From Syntrophomonas sp. UBA5314 (lineage in GTDB: Bacteria > Bacillota > Syntrophomonadia > Syntrophomonadales > Syntrophomonadaceae): DNA of 17,126 nt. Positions 7,544-15,092 of the stretch are shown in pieces. The stretch is from NCBI GenBank assembly GCA_002410325.1, contig DHRK01000068.1:46968-64093 (forward strand), written 5' to 3'. The translations under genes were made by a program, and so were the position numbers. How positions within the stretch are numbered: the first letter of the stretch is position 1; every line of letters begins with the position of its first letter. The notes below the pieces were generated by a model. It searched no databases. It worked only from the letters and a program-made list of their open reading frames with translations, and was not told the origin of the DNA.

Positions 7544-8154
7544 CGAATTAACACCTCTAACTCGGTTCGAAGCCGTTTCAGTTCGCCGTTCAGCTCGACT
7601 TGACGGTTGAACTGCTTTTCGCGCAGGACTTTCTTTTCTAAGGCTGCAATCTTACGTTCAAGTATCTGTCGTCGTTTATCACAGTCAACCGCCTCGGAAA
7701 TATCGCCCTCCGTACCGAGTCGCCCGCCCGCAATTTGTCGTATTAAATTCTCATAAACGGCGTCCAGGTTCAGCCCCTCGAACTTCAGCGTAAACTTGTC
7801 ATGCAAAAACCAGTCCGTATTGTAGAAAATGCCCGAAGCTTCCATCCACGACTGCGCCTCATCCCCGAAGGTCAGCACAAATAGGATTTTGTATGGTATC
7901 GCTTTAGCGATGACGGGCAAGATGCGCTTGTCAAGCTCACGCTGCCTTAAAGCTACCTCGAACACCTGAATCTCTTTCACGGTTTCGCCGGTAGCGACGC
8001 CAACCGTACCGTTCGCCAGTTTGTTTCGCCAGATGACCGACTCTATCTGGACTTTTATCACGTCGCGCAACTGGGTGGTTAGCGTCGCATTGGCGTAGAG
8101 TTTTTCTTTCGCCACACGGCGGTTAACCTCAGTCGAGCGGGGTAACCCTAACAT
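7540..8154 (-). CDS. DUF4391 family protein of the RM operon
   Basis: 204 residues. The N-terminus MLGLPRSTEVNRRVAKEKLY and the following IWRNKLA, EIQVFEVALRQRELD and AIPYKILFVLTF are typical of the DUF4391 family as I remember it, and the length fits. Residues about 165-204 are charged and helical (EKKVLREKQFNRQVEL), likely a coiled coil for protein contacts. No catalytic motif is evident. The start ATG 8154 is four bases after the helicase stop; AGGTGA lies close upstream, overlapping the preceding stop codon, so translation is coupled. DUF4391 genes recur next to type III-like Mod/Res and an SNF2-type helicase (recalled, not searched), implying an accessory or structural role in the same system. 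Its biochemical function is unknown to me. Confidence 0.85.
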   Translation of the reverse strand: MLGLPRSTEVNRRVAKEKLYANATLTTQLRDVIKVQIESVIWRNKLANGTVGVATGETVKEIQVFEVALRQRELDKRILPVIAKAIPYKILFVLTFGDEAQSWMEASGIFYNTDWFLHDKFTLKFEGLNLDAVYENLIRQIAGGRLGTEGDISEAVDCDKRRQILERKIAALEKKVLREKQFNRQVELNGELKRLRTELEVLIR

Positions 8155-8158
8155 AGCG

Positions 8159-11100
8159 TCACCTCACCACAAGAAAGCAAATCATCTCAAAATCGTCCAA
8201 TCCGCTGATTTTGGTATTTAGGGCAGACGTGCCGCCCGGACTGAATAGGCTGTCGATGTCGTTTTCCGCTTTCACGTCAATGATGGAGTTAATCGCGTCA
8301 GTCAGCAGTGAGGATACGCTCCGCATATCCCGCCCGTCCTTTGTCTCGGCGTTGAATTCACGGCAAATATCCATCATGGGCATGTCCTTCCCCTTACACA
8401 AAGAGCGGTACTTATCGAGCAGTTCCTTGGGCGAAAGGTGGTCACAAACGACTTCTCCGTCCCTTCCCACATATACCATATAAAATGGGTGAAGTCGGTT
8501 CTGCATATCGATGTTCACGCTGTTGTTACGGTTCTTGAGGACAAACACCACACCCTGCGGGCAATCCTCTGAAGCGGGAACAACGGCGTGAAGTCCAAAT
8601 GGAACCGTGTCCATGTCGCCGTTACGCTTCACATATTCAAGCAGGTCGAGACGGAACTCGTTTAGCCCCAAGTCCATAATGGAGACGCCTGACTGCATAT
8701 CTTCAATATTCACGACTTCCTCCTGAAGCCGTTTTAGTTGCGCCTTACGGTATTCAAGGTCGCCTTTTTCCTCTGCATTGATAAGGTCGTCGTCACCTGT
8801 GGCGGTCATCACGGAAATTCGCATTCTCGTTTCTACACGCCCTTTAAGGGAAAGGTACTCATCCAAATCTACGTCCGGCCAGAAATTTACAAGCTGAATA
8901 ACCGCATTGCGGCTGCCAATACGGTCGATTCGCCCGAAACGCTGAATAATCCGCACGGGATTCCAATGAATATCGTAGTTGATACAGTAATCGCAGTCCT
9001 GTAGGTTCTGGCCTTCCGAAATACAGTCGGTGGCTATCAGCACAGAGATGTCGTTTTGGTTGTTCGGCATCAGCAGGTTCTTGTCTTTTGAAATCGGGGA
9101 GAACAATGTCAGCACCTCGTTCATCGAAGCCCGCTGCCCCTTAATCGTCGTCCTGCCGTCCACGCTGCCTGTGATCATCGCTGTATCAAGTCCGAACTTC
9201 GACTTTATAAATGTGCTTATGTTTGCGTAAAGGTACTCCACCGTATCGGAGAATGCCGAGAAGATAAGGATTTTGCAGTTATCCTTATTTATTGGGTTGG
9301 TCAGCTTGCTCTCGATCAGCCCAAACAGGGTCTGGAGTTTGGTGTCGTGTTTTGGCGTAATGTCATCGATCATCAGTTTCAGCAGTTCTAAGGTGTCGGC
9401 ATCCTCCGAGAGCCTGTTACGCCATGTCTTGTAATCCATATCGGCGAGGTCGATTTTGATGTTGTGTTCGGAGGTGAAGTACTCCGTGTTGCGGTCGTCG
9501 TCATCAAAGTCAACATCGTCACCCATAAGTTCCCTACCATTAATAACGGAGCCACCTCCAACGGTAAATGCGTCTATCTCGGCAATGGTATCATCAATCA
9601 GTTTTTTAACGCGCCCGAGGGTCAAGCGGAAGGACTCCACGGAACTTTCGAGGCGTTTCAATAGGTTAATGCTCATTAAACGTCGTATACCCATTTCGCG
9701 CCCGGCGCGGTTAATATTGATCGACGTGTCTACATACTTAGCAAGTTGGCTCGGGAAGATGAAATTGGTCGGGATATAAACCGAGAGGTTCAGCTTCATC
9801 AACTGATCATAGATTTCTTTATAGTTTATCGCACTCCCCAAGTCGCTAAGGCGGGGCCGCAGGGAGAGCGGCTTCAACCGTTCGGGGAACGAACCTATCT
9901 CACCCATGTTGTAATATTTCTCAATGTGCTTGCGGGAGCGGGCGATGGTCACGCTATCAAGCACCTCAAAAAAGTCAAAGTCCAGCGCCTTTAGGAGTAA
10001 GTCCGTAGTCCGTTCGCCTTCAGCCTGCTTATTCCATTGGTTGAACACCTTTTGTGCGTTTCGGAAAATCTCGTCTATCGTGCGCTTCGTTCCCAGCTTG
10101 TCATTAATTAGATTCGGGTTGCCCTCATAGGCGAGTTCAAGCTGATTACGCAGGTCTATAAAGCGATTGTTGACCGGGGTCGCCGAAAGCATTAATACCT
10201 TCGTCTTCACACCCGTGCGGATGACACGATTCATTAAACGAAGGTAACGATTCTCGCGGCGGTCTTCACCATAGAACTCGCCGCCATTTCTGAAGTTATG
10301 TGATTCATCGATGATCACAAGATCATAATTGCCCCAGTTGAGCCTGTCCAGATCAAGCCCGTTAGATTTGCCACGATCCCTCGAAAGGTCTGTATGGTAA
10401 AGTACGTCGTACCTCAGACGGTCTGTGGCTATTGGGTTATTGATGTAGTTATCTTTAAAAGTGTTCCAGTTATCCGACAGTTTTTTAGGGCATAGTACAA
10501 GCACGGAGCGGTTTCGGTTCTCGTAGTACTTGATGACCGCAAGGGCGGTGAATGTTTTACCCAGGCCGACGCTGTCCGCTAGGATGCACCCGTTGAAGGT
10601 CTCAAGTTTATTGATAATCGCTAGAACCGCATCCTTTTGGAATGTGTAAAGCTTATTCCAAATCTTACTCTCTTTAAAGCCAGTCGCCTCGTTTGGCAGT
10701 ACGTCCTCGGAAACTTCCTCCAAGAACTCGTTGAAGATGTTATATATCGCCACAAAGTAGATAAACTCCGGAGCGTTTTCATTGTAAGCGGTTGTGATGC
10801 CATAAATGACCTGCTCGGTCACGTCCTGCATCAGGTTCTTGTCATTCCATATCTGGCCGAACATTCGAACGTACTCGCCCGAAAGCGGCGCAAACATTTT
10901 GTTGACTGGATTGATGATATTGTTGCCGCGCTCACACCCGATGTCAGCGGTGGTGAATCCGTGGAGTGGCATATAGGTCGTTGTTTCTTCGCCGATCACG
11001 TTCATAAACCCGCTAATGTTGCCTCCTGTCAGGTTAGAGCGGAACTTCACTTTCTTGCGAATCCAGTCGGCGCATTCACGCGCAATAGCCTTCTGGGTAA

Positions 11101-11392
11101 GTTCGTTGCGAAGTTTAACTTCGAACTCTGTACCGTATAAGGAACGCTCGCGATCAAGGCGGGGTATGTAGAACTCCCGTTTTTCTTTAGGAGCTTTCTC
11201 TTTCAGGAATGTCGGTGAGGTGAAAATAAAGCGCAATTCATCAATGCCATCAAGCTGCTTCTTGAGGGCTTGATAAGCGTAAATGGAAAAACACGCCGCC
11301 GCCACGGACAGCTTGTCGCCCTTCTTTATTGTGACTGTCAAATCGTCCTTGACGGTTTTGCTCACATTGTCGAACATTTCTGGCATTTGCAT
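8159..11392 (-). CDS. SNF2/DEAD-type helicase with probable PLD-like N-terminal region (first gene of RM operon)
   Basis: 1077 residues, start ATG 11392 with AGGGAG eight bases upstream. Residues 1-240 resemble the PLD-like N-terminal region seen on some bacterial SNF2 helicases (LRFIFTSPTF, FYIPRLDRERSLYGTEFEVK), but I see no HxK(x)4D motif, so phospholipase or nuclease activity is unlikely. Helicase motifs: Walker A DSVGLGKT (273-280), DESH (362-365), SAT (403-405), motif V-like ATDCISEGQNLQ (about 787-798), motif VI QRFGRIDRIGS (817-827). A long insertion (about 500-680) has an acidic stretch (DDVDFDDDDRN). It probably translocates on double-stranded DNA and remodels or guides the RM complex. 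It stops four bases before the DUF4391 start. It resembles DISARM DrmD in general type, but no other DISARM genes are present. Confidence 0.88.
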   Translation of the reverse strand: MQMPEMFDNVSKTVKDDLTVTIKKGDKLSVAAACFSIYAYQALKKQLDGIDELRFIFTSPTFLKEKAPKEKREFYIPRLDRERSLYGTEFEVKLRNELTQKAIARECADWIRKKVKFRSNLTGGNISGFMNVIGEETTTYMPLHGFTTADIGCERGNNIINPVNKMFAPLSGEYVRMFGQIWNDKNLMQDVTEQVIYGITTAYNENAPEFIYFVAIYNIFNEFLEEVSEDVLPNEATGFKESKIWNKLYTFQKDAVLAIINKLETFNGCILADSVGLGKTFTALAVIKYYENRNRSVLVLCPKKLSDNWNTFKDNYINNPIATDRLRYDVLYHTDLSRDRGKSNGLDLDRLNWGNYDLVIIDESHNFRNGGEFYGEDRRENRYLRLMNRVIRTGVKTKVLMLSATPVNNRFIDLRNQLELAYEGNPNLINDKLGTKRTIDEIFRNAQKVFNQWNKQAEGERTTDLLLKALDFDFFEVLDSVTIARSRKHIEKYYNMGEIGSFPERLKPLSLRPRLSDLGSAINYKEIYDQLMKLNLSVYIPTNFIFPSQLAKYVDTSININRAGREMGIRRLMSINLLKRLESSVESFRLTLGRVKKLIDDTIAEIDAFTVGGGSVINGRELMGDDVDFDDDDRNTEYFTSEHNIKIDLADMDYKTWRNRLSEDADTLELLKLMIDDITPKHDTKLQTLFGLIESKLTNPINKDNCKILIFSAFSDTVEYLYANISTFIKSKFGLDTAMITGSVDGRTTIKGQRASMNEVLTLFSPISKDKNLLMPNNQNDISVLIATDCISEGQNLQDCDYCINYDIHWNPVRIIQRFGRIDRIGSRNAVIQLVNFWPDVDLDEYLSLKGRVETRMRISVMTATGDDDLINAEEKGDLEYRKAQLKRLQEEVVNIEDMQSGVSIMDLGLNEFRLDLLEYVKRNGDMDTVPFGLHAVVPASEDCPQGVVFVLKNRNNSVNIDMQNRLHPFYMVYVGRDGEVVCDHLSPKELLDKYRSLCKGKDMPMMDICREFNAETKDGRDMRSVSSLLTDAINSIIDVKAENDIDSLFSPGGTSALNTKISGLDDFEMICFLVVR

Positions 11393-11397
11393 ATTTT

Positions 11398-11692
11398 TTA
11401 CTCCCTAGATTCAATAGTGATTATCCCTTCATACACCCAGGGTTGCCCAGCGAGCTTCTTTTGGTACCCAGAAACTGCACGATATTCATCCGGGTCTTCA
11501 GGATCAGCACCCTGAGAGCGATCAGCTTCAAGCCTAGCATGCATTTCTTCAAAGGTATCAGAGATATACTTTAGGAAGATAAACCCAGTGCCACATGTTG
11601 ATATTCGGCTGCATCCATATTTGATCGCTGCGCATCAGCAGCTTTCCATAGCTGACTTTCAGGCCTAAGTTAGCTGAAGTCTCATTAGCCAT
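11398..11692 (-). pseudogene. hsdM: 5' fragment of a type I RM methylase gene (hsdM), two frameshifts
   Basis: On the minus strand, ATG 11692 (AAAGG upstream) begins MANETSANLG, the signature N-terminus of HsdM. The match then moves through all three frames: SQLWKAADAQRSNMDAAEYQ after one missing base near 11661, and IFLKYISDTFEEMHARLEA after another near 11578. Restoring two single bases gives 98 codons ending at TAA 11398. HsdM is normally about 500 residues or more, so this is only the start. After DEYRA the sequence (VSGYQKKLAGQPWVYEG) no longer looks like HsdM to me, so a junction probably lies there. The stop is five bases before the helicase start. As it stands, translation from the ATG yields a 44-residue peptide. 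The piece now serves as leader DNA of the four-gene operon. Confidence 0.85.
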
Positions 11693-11914
11693 ATTTTACC
11701 TTTATTACAGAATAGCTATTGCATAGTATGATCAGTAAGAATATAGGCAGGAATTCGACAACTTATCTTCCATATCCTGCTATATATCTACGGGGGCCTT
11801 GTATAAATGAGATTTATGTAGGGTTCGATAACTTGTTCAGGTGGGGGAAGAACAAGGGTGGTTGATTTCTGTTTTAATAGAAGAACGGGTAGTAGTTATT
11901 ATTTGATCTTAACG
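11693..11914. other. intergenic region: probable operon promoter area and small inverted repeats
   Basis: No coding sequence is supported here. It should hold the 3' end of the large helicase transcript and the promoter of the hsdM remnant/RM operon, both minus strand. A possible promoter is TTACTG-N18-TATTCT about 20-50 bases upstream of ATG 11692, a weak match. Two inverted repeats are visible: CTTGTTC/GAACAAG (11832-11838 and 11850-11856, 11-base loop) and ATAAAT-GAG-ATTTAT (11803-11817). Neither has a T-run, so neither is a clear terminator. Confidence 0.35.
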
Positions 11915-14599
11915 TTATTCCCACATAGGGTCTTGCTCATATCCAAGTACTTCATTGGCGTCAATCTCCTGAACTATCGCATGTTCAATTAATCCCAGTA
12001 ATTCATCCAGTGAATTAAAACAGTCGAGTCTCATTGAATAATCACCCATATTTATTTCCTCACGAAGGATACGAATCATTATTTCAATGCGCCTATTTCT
12101 TGCCAGATCGTTAAAAGATGGACCTTCTGCAAACTCTCTTAATGCGCGGGCCTTAGTATTGAGGACTAAGGTAGTCAATTCTATAGCAGCTACAGAGCTG
12201 ATGATAGAACTTGTTTCGCTATACTGCTCTGTTAAATCCAATAGGTGCACTTGATTGTCATTATTATCGTTGTCTGTGGCATCTGCTCCAATTATACTGC
12301 CAAGTATCCAACTCTTCAGATTAGGCGTTTTTGCCATAATACTTGCTGTATTTATAAACCTCTTTTTTCCACCATATCGACTTAACTGACTCTTCAACGT
12401 ATTCGGATTTAAGGGGATATTCATAATACCGGAATGTTTAATTATAGTAGAGTAACTAATCTTATCGGGATCAATGCCTACTTCTATCATATCTGTTATG
12501 ACTGCAAGGGTGTCTAACTGGGTTTTATTCTTGGGCAACAGAAAAAGTGACCTCAAACCATAATGTTTTATGGCTCTATCTATTGGTATTGCTCCTGTTA
12601 GCTGATTGGAAAGAACAAAAAGCTGACGGTGTTTAAAACCAGAACCTTGTGAAGCCATCTTTGTATCAAAAGGTCTTATTCGACCCAATGCTTGGATAAA
12701 GTTACCTTGTTCGATGATTTGGCTAATGTCTTCAATAGATATTTCAGAGTATTTACTTATATGGCACTCAACGCCTGTGATCTCGTCATGAAAACTCAAG
12801 TGACCCCAATTATCAGCTCCAGCATCCATCCAAACCTTTTTAGTCTGCTCTATAATCTCTTCAACATGCCATCCTGTATCAAAAGCAATTCTCGCCTGCT
12901 GAACTAAATTGTTATAACCAAGCAAGGGAAACCCCATAACAGTAACAATATCGGCGTTTTCAAGATCATTTAGACCACTCACATTACCAAAGTAGGTTAT
13001 AAGACCTCCACCAGTTATGTTAAAGAGATCCTGGGTTACCTTATCAGCCACTGATTTATGTGTTATGAGGTTCCACTCTTTCCCACCAACATATAATGCC
13101 ATGGTCCGTAATAGTTTTGATGCTATGTTTGTAAGTTGGGTAGGACCGTTGTTATATTCGAGTAGACTTCCTCTCGGATATTGCCCATCTAGAATTTGAG
13201 TTACCTGAACATGGTGCTCAATTGGGGCGTCATTAGGCAAGGAGACAGATTGAACCGGTTTTCCTAGAAGCCGTTCATATTGTTCGGTAGTAGTTGTTGA
13301 ATCTAAAATAATAAGGGGTACATCAGGTGGCAGTAAAGCTGACCTTATATAAGAGTATTTCTTACCACTCTTCCACAGGTCAGTTTGATATTGTGCTAAA
13401 TATATAAGGTCATAAATTAGGAGCCTATTTGAGGCAGTTGAATTCATTATTTGTAAACTGTTTACTATGGCATCCCAAACTGTGTTTGCATTATTTGATG
13501 TCCATTGTAATGTGTGCCGTGCCGGTTTTTTACCATTACTTACTGATCTTAAGGCGCTTAGTAGATTTGCACGTGGAGTGCCACAGAGATAGGAGTTTGT
13601 TATTACTTTTTCAGTAAAGGCTATATCTTGATCGGTAAAATCAACTTGCTTTCGGTACAAACTTAAGAAGCATTCATCAATTATGATCAGAGAAGGTACG
13701 ACAGTATTCATAATTATTGGATGGTGTAGATGATCGTGAACCCCAATAACTATTTTTGCTGATGCTGCATCGTTAAATCGCTTATAATACTCACAGGTAT
13801 TTTTAGAGAGGCATTTCATACAGTAAAGCGATGCGATGGGGTACCCATGTTTGCCAGCGTATTCTAAATTTGTACTATGTGGACAATGCAGTGAACCTTC
13901 ATCAATAAGCTTTCTTCGGGATGCGAGTTTTACAATTGGGCATCTGGTGGGCTGATTTTTAGGATTAATCTTATTTACAATCTCATCAGATAAATTATGC
14001 CGAGGAGTCAGTATTAAGACTTTTTCCGTTGAAGTGCTCTTGTATGATAGCTTTAAAAGTAACTCTTCAACGAGGTGAGTAGTTTTTCCAAGTCCATTTG
14101 GAGCTCCAAAATGGTATATACCTCCTTTATGTAGTCCGCCATTTAATAGATTGCGGCAATCCTTTTGTAACTGGCCTCTGGCAGAATTCAAGGTACTTAC
14201 TAATTTGCCATATTGGATCCCTTGGCGGCGGGTAGCAGCATGTTCGTATATTATATCTAAAGGGGAGATATACTTAAAACAATTATTACACAGCCCATAA
14301 CACGCAATATCGTTGCATTTCGGTATTGGGATATCACCAGTAATGATCTTAAGGTAACAATCTGTATATTCAGCTAAGTTCCATGCTGCAGAATCTTTCA
14401 TTAAAAGCTTTTGCCACTCTGCTTCACCTTCTATGCCTAAGTGTACTAAGATGGCGCCGGCATCTTTCCAATCTTTCCTAATCATCGAAGGCTTCATCCG
14501 AAAATCATTCATGAATGTACAGGCTTTATAAAACATCTTTAGCCCTTTTTGCTTTATTTGAAGTCTGTACCTCAAATTATCCTTAAAGTTACCAGCCAT
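11915..14599 (-). CDS. large SF2-type helicase-like ATPase with two cysteine clusters; family not recognised
   Basis: 894 residues from ATG 14599, chosen because GGAGG lies eight bases upstream; an in-frame GTG at 14614 lacks a site. A CxnC cluster is at Cys95, 100, 104 and 107 (zinc-ribbon-like). Walker A GAPNGLGKTT is at 165-174 and Walker B IIIDECF at about 305-311. Between them Cys239, 260, 263 and 269 (HCPHS, YCMKCLSKNTCEYY) stand where XPD/DinG-type helicases carry a 4Fe-4S domain. ILDSTTT (about 432-438) may be motif III, NADIVTVMGFPLLG a motif V-like segment, and QALGRIRPF (636-644) motif VI. I infer an ATP-driven DNA or RNA helicase. The C-terminal 200 residues show no known domain. 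The coding DNA is visibly AT-richer than the RM operon, suggesting a separate origin. It stands alone, with a dyad repeat 80 bases before its start. It could be a defence helicase or a replication helicase left from a mobile element. Confidence 0.75.
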   Translation of the reverse strand: MAGNFKDNLRYRLQIKQKGLKMFYKACTFMNDFRMKPSMIRKDWKDAGAILVHLGIEGEAEWQKLLMKDSAAWNLAEYTDCYLKIITGDIPIPKCNDIACYGLCNNCFKYISPLDIIYEHAATRRQGIQYGKLVSTLNSARGQLQKDCRNLLNGGLHKGGIYHFGAPNGLGKTTHLVEELLLKLSYKSTSTEKVLILTPRHNLSDEIVNKINPKNQPTRCPIVKLASRRKLIDEGSLHCPHSTNLEYAGKHGYPIASLYCMKCLSKNTCEYYKRFNDAASAKIVIGVHDHLHHPIIMNTVVPSLIIIDECFLSLYRKQVDFTDQDIAFTEKVITNSYLCGTPRANLLSALRSVSNGKKPARHTLQWTSNNANTVWDAIVNSLQIMNSTASNRLLIYDLIYLAQYQTDLWKSGKKYSYIRSALLPPDVPLIILDSTTTTEQYERLLGKPVQSVSLPNDAPIEHHVQVTQILDGQYPRGSLLEYNNGPTQLTNIASKLLRTMALYVGGKEWNLITHKSVADKVTQDLFNITGGGLITYFGNVSGLNDLENADIVTVMGFPLLGYNNLVQQARIAFDTGWHVEEIIEQTKKVWMDAGADNWGHLSFHDEITGVECHISKYSEISIEDISQIIEQGNFIQALGRIRPFDTKMASQGSGFKHRQLFVLSNQLTGAIPIDRAIKHYGLRSLFLLPKNKTQLDTLAVITDMIEVGIDPDKISYSTIIKHSGIMNIPLNPNTLKSQLSRYGGKKRFINTASIMAKTPNLKSWILGSIIGADATDNDNNDNQVHLLDLTEQYSETSSIISSVAAIELTTLVLNTKARALREFAEGPSFNDLARNRRIEIMIRILREEINMGDYSMRLDCFNSLDELLGLIEHAIVQEIDANEVLGYEQDPMWE

Positions 14600-15006
14600 A
14601 AGAAGAACCTCCACAATCCAGTTATCTTGCTGTTAAGTAATCCGCGAATCTTATAATAGCGTAAAGGGTAATTCTTATGGGTGCATTTTATCTTAAAGTA
14701 TTTATACGAAAATGCACCCTAAACTAATCAAAAAAGACTTATAGGTAGGTATTAACGAACCACGGAAAAGGCAAAGTACGATATGCTATACCCCATAATT
14801 CAACACAGGTGTTGTACTTCCCTTCAAGAAATGGCTATATATCGAAGCTGTTGAGTATCAGAAATAACAAATAGAGTTGAGTATTTTGGCGGGCTGAGGT
14901 TTAAGCAAGGTGAAGAGATTTGTTTGAGCTTAAGCTATGAGTCCACCCAGGTAATTTTAAGGGCCTTGTAGCTCATTTCTCCGGCTCGAAAATGCAGAAT
15001 GAGAAT
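14600..15006. other. about 400-bp non-coding region upstream of the large helicase
   Basis: No ORF or RNA gene is supported on either strand. It holds the right dyad copy (14679-14719, listed separately) and a second, short dyad CAACAC-AG-GTGTTG at 14801-14814 that could be an operator. A TATTAT box at about 14654-14659 on the minus strand could be a -10 element for the helicase gene, but I find no convincing -35 box. The rest (14815-15000) appears featureless. Confidence 0.4.
14679..14719. repeat. right copy of the GGGTGCA-N27-TGCACCC dyad
   Basis: GGGTGCATTTT (14679-14689) and AAAATGCACCC (14709-14719) form a perfect 11-bp inverted repeat. Counting only the 7-bp arms shared with the left copy at 2393-2435, the spacer is again exactly 27 bases, and bases 14702-14719 match 2417-2434 at 16 of 18 positions in the same orientation. 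It lies 80 bases upstream of the large helicase start, where it could act as an operator, or it could mark one boundary of an inserted block. Confidence 0.8.
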
Positions 15007-15033
15007 AAAAAAGCCCGGAGCCAGAGCTCCGGG
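15007..15033 (-). terminator. intrinsic terminator of the zinc-ribbon nuclease gene
   Basis: CCCGGAGC (15014-15021) and GCTCCGGG (15026-15033) form a perfect 8-bp GC-rich stem with a 4-base loop. On the minus strand it is followed by C and six T's (15012-15007). It lies about 60 bases after the nuclease stop codon at 15093 and should separate that transcript from the large helicase gene downstream. Confidence 0.88.
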
Positions 15034-15057
15034 ATAGAGGTTATATTGCATCGTAAC

Positions 15058-15082
15058 AACCTGGATCATGCCCCCCCAGGTT
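15058..15082 (-). other. 3'-UTR hairpin of the nuclease gene
   Basis: AACCTGG (15058-15064) and CCAGGTT (15076-15082) form a 7-bp stem with an 11-base loop containing a run of C's on the plus strand. It lies between the nuclease stop codon and its terminator. It may protect the transcript 3' end; no further role is evident. Confidence 0.4.
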
Positions 15083-15092
15083 ACCTATGACC

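Noticed and set aside
10637..11140. 167-codon plus-strand ORF antisense to the SNF2-type helicase
   Set aside because: Shadow frame within a gene with strong motifs, and no independent evidence.
8159..11392. DISARM system (helicase plus methylase plus PLD-like region)
   Set aside because: No DUF1998 protein, DrmA-type helicase or separate DrmC is present. The methylase/nuclease pair is type III-like, so only a general resemblance to DrmD remains.
11270..11515. 81-codon plus-strand ORF over the operon start
   Set aside because: It crosses the helicase start and the hsdM remnant on the opposite strand. The minus-strand HsdM similarity explains the sequence better.
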